NCBI GenBank assembly: GCA_964455285.1
Contig: CAYVVG010000049.1
Span: forward strand, 1-30,529
Source: CAIVAT01 sp964455285
Lineage (GTDB): Bacteria > Bacteroidota > Bacteroidia > Bacteroidales > FEN-979
Direction: 5' to 3'
Length of the DNA stretch: 30,529 bases
Position numbers and translations under genes: made by a program. Below are positions 1 through 8,269 of this stretch, one piece after another. Each line of letters opens with the position of its first letter. Within the stretch, counting starts at the first letter, position 1. The notes under the pieces are model-generated. The model searched no databases, was not told where the DNA came from, and saw only the letters and a list, made by a program, of their open reading frames with translations.

Positions 1-1530
1 GTCGTAGGAGAGGCCGGCTGTCAGGGTGTGTTTCCCGAAGAAGTGGGTGAAATTGTCGGTGAAGGTGAACACGTTGTTCTTCACATCGTTATCCAGTGAG
101 AAAAGCTCATACCCGAACGACATATAGGGGTCGCCGTCCTTGTAGATATCGACGAAGGGGAAGATGGAGCTGTTGCTGCTTCGGGTGTCGCGGATCTGGG
201 TAAAGGTGAAGAGGAACTTGTTGGCCGACCTTCCCCACTGGCTGTTGAGCTCGGCCGTGACCGACCCAACGGTGTTGAGGAAAGCGTAGTTTGCATTGTC
301 GAACGACATGGACTTTTCCCCGATGCGGCCGTAGGTGGAACGGGTGCCCGGCGAGCTGGTGGCGTTCACCTGCTGGTCGTTGGTGGACCTTACATAGTTG
401 TACCGGACCGACAATTTGTTGTGTTTGTTGATGTTCCAGTCGATCTTGCCGAGAAGTTTGTAATTCTTCGTATAGAAATTTTCGAAATCCTGGAATTTGC
501 CGGCGTCGTACCCGTAGGTATTCTTCAGGAAGTTGTTCATCAGGGTGAGGTCGCTCACCGTCGTGCGGGAGATGTAGTTGGTGGCGTCGGCGTTGCCGTC
601 GGTGCTGGCCTTCCACTGGATCCCGGGAAAGTTGGAGGTCTCCCTTTCAAAGTTCACGAAGAAGAACAGTTTGTCTTTCACGATCGGTCCTCCGACGGTC
701 AGGCCATAGGAGAGGGTTTGCTGATCGGAAACATTCAGGGTGGTGCCTTCCACCTTTTTCCCCGACAGGGCCTGGTTCCGGAAGTAGGTGTAAGCGCTTC
801 CGCTCCACTTGTTGGTGCCGCTCTTCGTAACCGCGTTCACGTTGGCCCCGGTGAAGTTCGACTGGGTGATGTCGTAAGGGGCCACGTTGATGCTGATGGC
901 CTCGATCGCGTCGAGGCTGATGGGCTGCGCGTCGCCGCCCGGAAGGGCTTTGGTGCTGAGGCCGAAGTTGTTGTTGAAGTTGGCCCCGTCGATCGTGATG
1001 TTGTTGTACCGTCCGTCGCGACCGGCGAAACTGGCGCCGTTGGCCTGCGGGCTCATCTTGGTGAAGTCGGTGATGCTCCGGTTGATGGAGGGCATGGTGG
1101 TGATCTCGGTCGGACTGATGCTGGTGGTCGCCCCGGTCCGGTTGCCGTCGATCAATTCATTCTTGCGGGCCACGATCTCGATCTCTTTCATATCCACCGA
1201 GGCCTCTTTCATCACCTGGTTCAGGGTCAGGGTCTGTCCCAGGCCGAGGTTGATGTTGTCGACCACCACGGTCTGGTACCCGACGTAGGAGACGGTCATT
1301 TTATAGGGACCTCCGACTTTCATGTTCGGAACGCGGTACAGCCCGTTGTTATCGGTTACAGTGCCGTACTGGGTTCCCGAGGGGACATGCACAAGCAGGA
1401 CTGTGGCTCCCGGCAAAGAAGATTTGTCGTTGCTTTGAATGATCCCGCTCATGGCGGCAGTGGTTACCTGGGCAATCAGTGCCTGGCTCCCCAGCAAAAA
1501 CACCAGAAGAAAGAGTAATTTTCTTTTCAT
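1..1530 (-). CDS. Oar-like TonB-dependent receptor, 5' part (runs off the left edge)
   Basis: The reading frame is open from an ATG at 1530 to position 1, giving 510 N-terminal residues without a stop. It begins with a signal peptide (MKRKLLFLLVFLLGSQALIAQ). A carboxypeptidase-regulatory-like beta sandwich follows at about residues 28-105, with motifs such as LPGATVLL and TVSYVGYQT. Then comes a TonB plug region with DGANFNNNFG and NFTGANVNAVTKSGTNKWSG, and the first barrel strands (LSYGLTVGGPIVKDKLFFFVNFE). This layout matches Oar/OmpA-like TonB-dependent receptors, outer-membrane proteins of usually about 1000 residues; I infer that roughly half is missing. The substrate is unknown. No susD-like gene lies upstream, so it is not a typical SusC. 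It has its own promoter about 160 bp upstream and is separated by a hairpin from the operon ending at 1769. Confidence 0.9.
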   Translation of the reverse strand, partial: MKRKLLFLLVFLLGSQALIAQVTTAAMSGIIQSNDKSSLPGATVLLVHVPSGTQYGTVTDNNGLYRVPNMKVGGPYKMTVSYVGYQTVVVDNINLGLGQTLTLNQVMKEASVDMKEIEIVARKNELIDGNRTGATTSISPTEITTMPSINRSITDFTKMSPQANGASFAGRDGRYNNITIDGANFNNNFGLSTKALPGGDAQPISLDAIEAISINVAPYDITQSNFTGANVNAVTKSGTNKWSGSAYTYFRNQALSGKKVEGTTLNVSDQQTLSYGLTVGGPIVKDKLFFFVNFERETSNFPGIQWKASTDGNADATNYISRTTVSDLTLMNNFLKNTYGYDAGKFQDFENFYTKNYKLLGKIDWNINKHNKLSVRYNYVRSTNDQQVNATSSPGTRSTYGRIGEKSMSFDNANYAFLNTVGSVTAELNSQWGRSANKFLFTFTQIRDTRSSNSSIFPFVDIYKDGDPYMSFGYELFSLDNDVKNNVFTFTDNFTHFFGKHTLTAGLSYD

Positions 1531-1690
1531 GATTTCCTCATTTTTGGTTAGACATGGATTGGGTTATGGATTTGATGTTGGTTATGACAGATCGGTGCTT
1601 CCATCCCCCGGAGCCGGTACTTCCATCGGCAAGGATGACATGTTAAAATATTGTAAATTATATAGTTGTAGAAAATTTCCTACTATTCTG

Positions 1691-1721
1691 CAAACCTAAC
1701 GGATAAATTTATCCTATGAAA
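1691..1721 (-). promoter_or_regulatory. Promoter of the Oar-like receptor with a palindrome in the spacer
   Basis: On the minus strand a perfect Bacteroidota -7 box TAGGTTTG (1691-1698) is preceded, after 19 nt, by TTTC (1718-1721), one base off the -33 TTTG. The spacer is almost filled by the perfect 14-bp palindrome GGATAAATTTATCC (1701-1714). A second near-palindrome, 16 bp with one mismatched pair and the same AAATTT core, lies at 1668-1683 just past the expected transcription start. Two similar palindromes at a promoter suggest a repressor site. The 5' leader would be about 155 nt. The regulator is not identifiable here. Confidence 0.6.
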
Positions 1722-1740
1722 GCGGTTGTTGAAAAGTATT

Positions 1741-1770
1741 GACAACTGGCCGGGGGGATTCCCGGTTGTC
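1741..1770 (-). terminator. Hairpin at the end of the cyd-receptor-mbnP operon
   Basis: The segment pairs GACAAC with GTTGTC and CGGG with CCCG around a short loop, with a 4-nt bulge. It overlaps the stop codon of the MbnP-like gene, and on that strand it is followed by AATACTTTTC, a weak U-rich tail. It is a plausible but imperfect intrinsic terminator placed just before the next promoter. Confidence 0.5.
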
Positions 1771-2593
1771 AGTGTGCCGGCTCCCGCCGGCCGCCTGATG
1801 CGGTGAACACATCCTGCCCGTTATCCCTTACCTTCTGCATGGCAGCCTGGTTTTGCATGATCGCGCCTCCCCAGTGGTTGAAGTCGAACACGTCGGGGGT
1901 GTCGAACCAGCTTTCGATGTTCATGCGAACCGTCATCGTGGTGGTGTCGCCCGCATCGATGGTCACAGCGGATCCGGGCAGTGAAACGCGGAACCAGTTG
2001 TGTACGAAAGCGTAAATGGAATCCGTGTTGTATCCTGTTCCGTGGTAAAGCTGGCCGATGCCGAGATGAAAATTGAAGGGTTGCGCGACGCCCGTCGTGT
2101 CGATCCATTTGCCATCGAGCATCAGGTAGTGATAACCGCCTCCCAGCACCTGGGGCCACGCCATATGGACTTCAGGAGGATTGACGAACATGTTGGAGAT
2201 ATTCTTTTCTGCGGTGATCCCGAATACGAAGCTGACCGAGTCGTATGCGGCCGGCGGAAGCGGGTCGAAGAAGCGCAGGGTTTTGGTTGCCGGGATGTTC
2301 TCGTCGATGTAGAAAATATCCTGCCAGTCACTGATCACCTTCGCAACGCTTCCCTGCCGGTAGAGGGTGATGTCGGACAGGAAGTATTTCAGCCCTGTGA
2401 CCATGTAAAGGTTACCGGCGGTGTTGTGGTAGATCAGTGTGTCCTCCTGCAGGGCCTGCCCGCCGACAAGGTGCTCCATCCGGAAGATCAAACGGCCCGC
2501 AGAAGCCGCGGGCGGAGGGTCTTTCTTGCTGCAGGAGGAAATAAGGACTCCCGTCATCAGGAAGAAAAACCATGCTGGTCTTGTTACTGGCAT
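1769..2593 (-). CDS. MbnP-like copper-binding lipoprotein
   Basis: A 274-residue lipoprotein with hydrophobic segment WFFFLMTGVLISSC and predicted lipidated Cys21, followed by SKKDPPP. The rest matches the MbnP family: MEHLVGGQAL near residue 39, GLKYFLSDITLY near 67, FVFGITAEKNISNMF near 122, then MAWP (Trp146), GGGYHYLMLDGKW (His155) and FNFHLG (His176). Known for the family: MbnP is a periplasmic copper protein whose site depends on oxidation of a Trp to kynurenine by the di-heme enzyme MbnH. Seen here: it is the last gene of the operon, 10 bp after the copper-type TonB receptor, which supports a copper role. The likely location is the inner leaflet of the outer membrane. A MauG/MbnH-type enzyme is encoded at 12695-13849, not beside it. 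Which Trp or His residues bind copper is inference. Confidence 0.85.
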   Translation of the reverse strand: MPVTRPAWFFFLMTGVLISSCSKKDPPPAASAGRLIFRMEHLVGGQALQEDTLIYHNTAGNLYMVTGLKYFLSDITLYRQGSVAKVISDWQDIFYIDENIPATKTLRFFDPLPPAAYDSVSFVFGITAEKNISNMFVNPPEVHMAWPQVLGGGYHYLMLDGKWIDTTGVAQPFNFHLGIGQLYHGTGYNTDSIYAFVHNWFRVSLPGSAVTIDAGDTTTMTVRMNIESWFDTPDVFDFNHWGGAIMQNQAAMQKVRDNGQDVFTASGGRREPAH

Positions 2594-2603
2594 GTCACCG
2601 GGT

Positions 2604-4724
2604 TTAGTCGTATTTCAAAATTACAGCAAACTGAAATACGCGGCCCGGTTCGTACAGTCTTTCTTCGCTGCCAACGATGCGGCGGTTGAGGTGTTCGTAA
2701 CAGGGGGTGTCGAAAAGGTTCGTGACCGACACCGACAGGGAGGCGAACCGGCATGGAGAATATACGATTCCGGCTGCGGTTGTGATAAAACCGGGAGTAC
2801 GCCGTTCACCACTGGCTTGTGATGCACGGTTCTGCGGGGCCACAAAACGCACTGTGAACCACGGAGTCAATGTGCCATGAAGGAACCGGTATCCCGCGCG
2901 GAGACTTCCTTCGAGGGGTGGAATCTCCGGCAGGGGATCGTTGGTTATCTTCTCTTCACCCGTTACCTGGCCATTGCTCACCGTGTAGCGAGTTGCATGC
3001 GGGAGGCTGCCCCAGGTGGCGGCGGCCATGGCCTGCACCTCCCATTTTTTGGCGGGAGGCGACCGGTAGGTAAACTCGAAACCGCGAAGCAGGGCAAGGT
3101 CGGCGTTCCTGAACTGCCTGACCCCCGGAGCCCCCTGTGTGGAGGGTTTGATCAGGGAAGGGGGCAAAACATATCCGCGTATATAACCGGTGATGGCCGA
3201 AAAGAATCCGCCGGCGCTCCAGGTCCCGATATCCGGCAGGTTGAACTCCAGCCCTGCATCGGCCTGGTAATTGTGTTCGGGTCGCAGCTGCGGGTTGCCC
3301 AGGTAATCGTAGGAATCGTACCGCACCGGCATCAGGCGGATGAACCGTTCGAGCAGCGACGGGCAACGGGCGCCTTTCCCGGCCGCGGCGCGCAGGGCTA
3401 GCCGGGGGGTGAGTTCTTTGCGCAGCCCGATGCTGAAGCTCAGGGTCAGGAAGGTGGAGCGCTGGCTGCCGAAATAGTCGACTCCTGAGCTGACCAGCCG
3501 GAAGGTGTCGCCGGAGGTGGCCCGGTTGAGATCGGCCCGGAGGGCAGCCGTGACATGCCAGCGGTGCAGGGAGAGCGAATATTCCCCGTAAGCTCCGGAA
3601 TTCAGTATCCGCGCCTCCTCCCAAACCGTGGAACGTTTCACGGATATAAACGTGTCGCCCGACATGATCATTTTCATCGTCATCACCTTGTTGCCGTCCT
3701 TCTGCACGTGTCCCAGGTCCACTCCCGCGGTCACCCTGCCCCGGCCGGTGATCAGGGTGCCTGACAATTTCAGGCCGGCCGCGAATGCATCCACCATGGT
3801 GACAGCCTGCATGGTTTTGGCAGCGGGTTTCCGCAGGTTGTCCATCTCATGGTGCACCCACGACCCGTAAGCACCGACCTCCACCCTTGCCAGCCGGCGT
3901 CCCGGGTTGATCCCCTCATAATGAACCGAGGCGATATGGGTGCGGTCGACCTTTTCATCCATCGGCAACGCCGGGAACAAGGTATTCTCTCCCCGGTTGA
4001 AATTATACGCGGCCGTGACTGTGTGGTTTTTCCCGACAGCCCATCCCAGGGCGGCGTCGCCATAGGTTTTCCGGAAGGAGGTGTGGAAGAGCCTGCCGTC
4101 GCCCGAACGATAGCTGCCATACCCGTTGAAACCTCCTCCGGCCCGGAAGAAGATCCGCCGGTTCCCGCCGCTGAACTCCAGGTATTCCCGCTGCCCGTTC
4201 CAGTTGGTCTCGAATCCGTACACGGCCTTTGCACGAATCCCGGGCCGGCTCCCCGGAACCGGCCGGAAGGTATTGATATTCACCACGGCGCCCAGCACAG
4301 GACCGTATTTCAATACATAGGGTCCCCGGATCACCTCGACGGATTCTGTTTGGGCGCTCTCCACCCGGGCGGCCACGGGATCCATCCGGTTGGGGCATCC
4401 TCCTTCGATGCGGATCCCGTCGTTCAGGACAACGGCAACCTGGTCGTAGATGAACCCCCTCACCACCGGGTCGATGGCAATTCCGCCTTTTCTGACCCCT
4501 GCCACGTTGACGGTTCCTCTCAGCATGTCACCCAGGTCGCGGGCTGCCAAGGCGGTCGGGAGGGGCGACAGCCGGGTCACCGGGTAGGGGAGGATGGCTT
4601 TTGCGCGTATCTCCACCTCCCGAAGCAGCAGGGTGTCGGTGACCGGGTCGGGGTTTTGCTGCGCAGTCATCCATTGCGGGATGATGACCAGGAATAGAAA
4701 GGACAGTGTTGTTTTCCGGTTCAT
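2604..4724 (-). CDS. OprC/NosA-type TonB-dependent copper receptor
   Basis: A 706-residue outer-membrane receptor. The frame stays open upstream to 5048, but the start at 4724 gives a proper signal peptide (MNRKTTLSFLFLVIIPQWMTAQ) and an ATGA overlap with the preceding gene, so I use it. There is no carboxypeptidase-regulatory domain. The plug (about 40-155) contains DGIRIEGGCPNRMDP and ESVEVIRGPYVLKYGPVLGAVVNI; the barrel ends in FQFAVILKYD. OprC of Pseudomonas aeruginosa binds copper through a CxxxM pair (C143, M147) and an HxM pair (H323, M325). This protein has C110/M114 and H292/M294, so the Cys-to-His spacing is 182 against 180. That makes copper import the best assignment. The next gene encodes an MbnP-like copper lipoprotein, which agrees. 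Confidence 0.88.
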   Translation of the reverse strand: MNRKTTLSFLFLVIIPQWMTAQQNPDPVTDTLLLREVEIRAKAILPYPVTRLSPLPTALAARDLGDMLRGTVNVAGVRKGGIAIDPVVRGFIYDQVAVVLNDGIRIEGGCPNRMDPVAARVESAQTESVEVIRGPYVLKYGPVLGAVVNINTFRPVPGSRPGIRAKAVYGFETNWNGQREYLEFSGGNRRIFFRAGGGFNGYGSYRSGDGRLFHTSFRKTYGDAALGWAVGKNHTVTAAYNFNRGENTLFPALPMDEKVDRTHIASVHYEGINPGRRLARVEVGAYGSWVHHEMDNLRKPAAKTMQAVTMVDAFAAGLKLSGTLITGRGRVTAGVDLGHVQKDGNKVMTMKMIMSGDTFISVKRSTVWEEARILNSGAYGEYSLSLHRWHVTAALRADLNRATSGDTFRLVSSGVDYFGSQRSTFLTLSFSIGLRKELTPRLALRAAAGKGARCPSLLERFIRLMPVRYDSYDYLGNPQLRPEHNYQADAGLEFNLPDIGTWSAGGFFSAITGYIRGYVLPPSLIKPSTQGAPGVRQFRNADLALLRGFEFTYRSPPAKKWEVQAMAAATWGSLPHATRYTVSNGQVTGEEKITNDPLPEIPPLEGSLRAGYRFLHGTLTPWFTVRFVAPQNRASQASGERRTPGFITTAAGIVYSPCRFASLSVSVTNLFDTPCYEHLNRRIVGSEERLYEPGRVFQFAVILKYD

Positions 4725-7054
4725 CTGTCGACCTTTTTTTGAATATCCGCAGAAAAGGGGATGATCAGGCTGACGGTAATCCGGCGGCCCATGTTCAGGA
4801 TGCCCCTTTCGCGTAACCGGTTCAAGGGATCGGAATATCGCTTGTTGAGCAGGTTGGTGCCGCTGAGGATCAGGGTCCAGCGCTGCTGCTGAACCCGAAT
4901 ATAGGTCCCGGTCTGGGCGTTGAAAAGGGTGTATCCCGGGGCAGGGGATTCGTCGGGTGCCGGACGGCGCCGGGCGAAATGGGTCTCCAGTTCCAGCTGG
5001 ATAAAAGGTTTGACCAGGATCGCCTTTTTTCCTGTCCTGAAGGTCCATTTCACCTGGTCGGTAAGGTGCAGGGAGGGAATGAAGGGAAGCGGGTCACCGG
5101 TGGTCAGGTTGCCGCCCCAGACGTAATCGAGGCTGTTTTCCATATGAAGGGCTTCGACGGGATGGATATCCAGTTCGACCTCGAATCCTTTGAGCACCGA
5201 ATGGCCCTGTGCATACCGGTAAACCGGGTAACGGATCCCGTCCACTTCGCGCTCTTCGCCAGGGGCGTGGCTCAGGTAGATGAAGTGTTGGATGTAGTTG
5301 TAATAACCGTTGAAGGAAAAGTCGGCCAGCCGGTGCTCCCAGGCGATCTCCCCGTCGACCTGGAGGCTGGTCTCGGGCTTCAGGGCCGGGTTGCCGGTCT
5401 CGTACCGGAAGGTGCCCTCGTGAAGCCCGTTGGCACTCAGTTCGGCGATGTTGGGTGCGCGGAATCCACGGCCTGCATTCAGCTTGAAATGGAGCGACCG
5501 GGCCGGGGCAAAGGTCATCCCGCCAGAAGCGCTGAAGGCCTGGAAATGCCTTCGGTAACCTCTGAATAGGGTGTCGCCGGCCGGGGCGGGTTTTCCATCT
5601 GAATCCAGGTACAGGGCGGCCACATCCATCCTGCGGTGATCGAAACGCATGCCCAGGTTGACCGTGAATTCCTCCCAGGATTTCTTGGCATAGACAAATC
5701 CGCCGAGGTCGTAAAGGTCGTAAGCAGGAACCAGGAATTCGTTGCCGCGGTTCCGGTTGGACTGCGCCATGCCCGAGGCGCCGGCAGCCAGTTCGAGCCC
5801 ATCCGCTGCCTTCCGCGTGTAGCGCAAGTCGCCAGTAAAGGTCCCGAGATCGAGGTGTATCCCGGGTTCGCCAGGTGATTCCCCATACTCCCTCCGTTGG
5901 TTCCTCTGGTATCCGGCGCCGATCCTGACCTGGTTTTTGCCCTGCAGGATATTGGTCACCGATGCGATCTTGCGGTGGAGAACCACCTGGAAGGGGATCT
6001 CCACCCGCCGTTGCCGGGCACGGTCCTCACTCACCGCGACGCCTCCGGCATCGAGAAACTGCCGGGTCAGGGAGTCCCTTTCTCCTTCGATCATCCCGGG
6101 CTTCAGATCAAATGAACTGACATGCAGGTGGGTATAACCCCATTTCCGGATAACGCCGGCCATCAGCGAGAAGTTCCTCTCTCGAAATCCCGAGTTATAG
6201 ACCCACTCGTCGGGTGTGCAAAAGGAGGCCGCTGTCCTGAAGGTTCCCACTGCCCTCCAGATCCAGCCCCTCAGGTTGCCATGGAGTTTGACGGAATTAC
6301 CGAACAGCCGGTTGTTGGTGGAGGCCTGTGAAACCCATTCCCCGCCCAGGGTGTTCAGGGGGGCGGAGACTGGTTCCAGGATGTTGATCACCCCGCCCAG
6401 GGCGTCGGAGCCGTAAAAAAGACTGGCCGGCCCTTTCAGCACCTCCATCCGGTCGCTGGCGAACGGGTCGATCTCGATGCCGTGCTCGTCGCCCCACTGG
6501 TTCCCTTCCTGCCTGACCCCTTCGTTGATGGTGACGATGCGGTTATAGGACAGACCCCGGATAACCGGTTTCGAGATCGCACCGCCGGTGGATATTTCCG
6601 CAACGCCCGGAACCGTAGCGATGGCATTGATGAGATTGGTCGACGGGAGGGTAAGCAACTTTTCTTTCCCGATGGGGACGATCGAAAAACTGCTCCTGCT
6701 GTTGTCGGACGAGAGGGCATTCCCCGTGACCACCACTTCATGGGCTTCAATGGCGGAAGCGGTGAGGCGAAAATCAATTTGTTTTACCGTGGTCAGGTCG
6801 ATTTCGGCCACTTCGACCGCATAACCTATGAAGCTGACCTGGATCAACAGCTTCACTTCCGGCAGGTTACTGAATTGATATACACCGTCATGGCCCGCAA
6901 TGGTCCCGGTTTTCAGTTCCGGGATGTAAAGGGTGGCACCGGGAAGTACCTCCCCCGTTTCCCGGTCTGTCACCGTACCGGTCAGCGATGTCTGGCCGGA
7001 CGTGGCGAGAAAAAGAAGGCATCCTGCCAGGAACAGGCACGTTTTTTTGATCAT
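4721..7054 (-). CDS. TonB-dependent receptor with FRAP-His-NPAL signature (heme or zinc type)
   Basis: A 777-residue receptor with signal peptide MIKKTCLFLAGCLLFLATSGQ. A carboxypeptidase-regulatory-like domain spans about 22-100, with a plug at about 110-226 (PVIRGLSYNRIVTINEGVRQ, RMEVLKGPASLFYGSDALGG) and a 22-strand-type barrel to the end. FRAP (531-534), His545 and NPAL (555-558) match the FRAP...His...NPNL pattern described for heme receptors and also seen in ZnuD-like zinc receptors. A QWGDEHG motif in the plug region is another possible metal-binding stretch. The start has a good Shine-Dalgarno (GGAGGAT about 8 nt upstream), unusual in this window. It starts 26 bp after cydB and overlaps the copper receptor gene by 4 bp. 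Heme supply for the cytochrome bd encoded just upstream is an attractive but unproven role. Confidence 0.85.
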   Translation of the reverse strand: MIKKTCLFLAGCLLFLATSGQTSLTGTVTDRETGEVLPGATLYIPELKTGTIAGHDGVYQFSNLPEVKLLIQVSFIGYAVEVAEIDLTTVKQIDFRLTASAIEAHEVVVTGNALSSDNSRSSFSIVPIGKEKLLTLPSTNLINAIATVPGVAEISTGGAISKPVIRGLSYNRIVTINEGVRQEGNQWGDEHGIEIDPFASDRMEVLKGPASLFYGSDALGGVINILEPVSAPLNTLGGEWVSQASTNNRLFGNSVKLHGNLRGWIWRAVGTFRTAASFCTPDEWVYNSGFRERNFSLMAGVIRKWGYTHLHVSSFDLKPGMIEGERDSLTRQFLDAGGVAVSEDRARQRRVEIPFQVVLHRKIASVTNILQGKNQVRIGAGYQRNQRREYGESPGEPGIHLDLGTFTGDLRYTRKAADGLELAAGASGMAQSNRNRGNEFLVPAYDLYDLGGFVYAKKSWEEFTVNLGMRFDHRRMDVAALYLDSDGKPAPAGDTLFRGYRRHFQAFSASGGMTFAPARSLHFKLNAGRGFRAPNIAELSANGLHEGTFRYETGNPALKPETSLQVDGEIAWEHRLADFSFNGYYNYIQHFIYLSHAPGEEREVDGIRYPVYRYAQGHSVLKGFEVELDIHPVEALHMENSLDYVWGGNLTTGDPLPFIPSLHLTDQVKWTFRTGKKAILVKPFIQLELETHFARRRPAPDESPAPGYTLFNAQTGTYIRVQQQRWTLILSGTNLLNKRYSDPLNRLRERGILNMGRRITVSLIIPFSADIQKKVDR

Positions 7055-7080
7055 GGATTCGATCCTCCAGGATCAGCTCT

Positions 7081-8253
7081 TTAGTAAACGTGTGGTTCGT
7101 TCTTCATTTCCGCGGCATCGATCTTTTTACTGTCGATCGAACGCCAGGCATACCAGATGTAAGCCAGTACGAATGGAACGAGCAGCGATACATAGCTCAT
7201 CACCACGAGGGTATAGCGGCTCGAGGAGCTGTTGCCGATGGTCAGGGAGCTTTGCAGATCGCGGGTGGAGGGGTAATAGGCTGTATTGTTGAAGCCAGCC
7301 AGGAGAAAGAGGGAGAACACCACCAGTACCGTCCCGATGCCGGCCCCCCAGACTCCCTTTCCGCCGCATTTTGCATAGTTGACCAGCGGCCGGATGATCC
7401 CCAGCAGCACCAGGGCGACGCCCAGCACCAGCAGGATGGCCACGACCGGCATCCCGGCAAGGTTATGTAAATATTTATAGGGTTCCATGGACACGGTGCC
7501 GGTGGACGGGTCAACGGCAAACCCTGGCGAGAGGATCAGCCAGATGGCGAATGTCAGGAAGAATACCAAGAACGGTATGGCATTAAATATGAGTTGTTTC
7601 CTTGCCCGGCGGATGATGGCGTCGTGATCGACCCGGTTCATGAAATAGAGGATTGCCAGCACCCTTGCAAGAAAGAAGACCGCCAATCCGAGGGACAGGT
7701 TCTGAACATTCAGCGCTGCTTCAAGTCCGTATGCCGGACCGGTCCACTGCGAGATGACCGGCATGCCGGTTCCCGAAAGGTCGGTGATGTTCTGTTTGTT
7801 TACCAAAAAATCGGACCCGGTAAAAAAAGTCGCCACCGCCGTTCCGATGAGGACGGTGCCGAGGAGGCCGTTGATAAACAGAAGCACTTCGAAGAAGCGG
7901 TGGCCAAAGAAGTTGCCGGGCTTTGACCGGTACTCGTACGACACGGCCTGGATGACAAAGGCGATCAGGATGGCCATCCACACCCAGTAGGCCCCTCCGA
8001 AGCTGGTGGAATAAAATAGGGGGAAGGCCGCGAAGAAGGCGCCGCCGAAGGTGACCAGGGTGGTGAAGGTGAATTCCCACTTGCGCCCGAGGAGGTTGAC
8101 CAGGATGGTCCTTTCCTCCCCGGTCTTGCCGAGGGTGTAGATCAGGGTCTGGCCTCCCTGGACAAACATCAGGAAGACAAGCAGCGCGCCCAGCAGCGAG
8201 ATGATGATCCACCAGTACTGCTGCAATGCGGGGTATGATAAGGCTTCGAACAT
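7081..8253 (-). CDS. cydB: Cytochrome bd quinol oxidase subunit II
   Basis: A 390-residue multi-pass membrane protein starting MFEALSYPALQQYWWIIISLLGALLVF. The open frame continues 30 codons upstream into cydA, but those residues are not CydB-like and the internal ATG fits the 16-bp spacing after cydA. Typical CydB features are the N-terminal helix pair, the GRKWEFTF segment after the first loop, SYEYRSKPGNFFG, and the C-terminal SYVSLLVPFVLAYIWYAWR. With CydA it forms the inner-membrane oxidase that passes electrons from quinol to O2 at high oxygen affinity. It contains hemes b and d but no copper. The length is normal. No CydX-like small gene is visible in the 26 bp before the next gene. 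Confidence 0.95.
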   Translation of the reverse strand: MFEALSYPALQQYWWIIISLLGALLVFLMFVQGGQTLIYTLGKTGEERTILVNLLGRKWEFTFTTLVTFGGAFFAAFPLFYSTSFGGAYWVWMAILIAFVIQAVSYEYRSKPGNFFGHRFFEVLLFINGLLGTVLIGTAVATFFTGSDFLVNKQNITDLSGTGMPVISQWTGPAYGLEAALNVQNLSLGLAVFFLARVLAILYFMNRVDHDAIIRRARKQLIFNAIPFLVFFLTFAIWLILSPGFAVDPSTGTVSMEPYKYLHNLAGMPVVAILLVLGVALVLLGIIRPLVNYAKCGGKGVWGAGIGTVLVVFSLFLLAGFNNTAYYPSTRDLQSSLTIGNSSSSRYTLVVMSYVSLLVPFVLAYIWYAWRSIDSKKIDAAEMKNEPHVY

Positions 8254-8269
8254 GGGGTATGTTTTTTCG

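Noticed and set aside
421..1518. Long plus-strand reading frame opposite the Oar-like receptor
   Set aside because: The minus-strand frame shows signal peptide, regulatory domain and plug; the plus-strand product has no recognisable domain and is a GC-driven shadow.
1..1530. SusC-type glycan receptor
   Set aside because: No susD-like gene follows in the visible sequence and the conserved motifs fit Oar-like receptors better.
4725..5048. 324-bp N-terminal extension of the copper receptor
   Set aside because: It overlaps the preceding receptor gene in another frame and lacks a signal peptide; the ATG at 4724 has one and forms an ATGA overlap.
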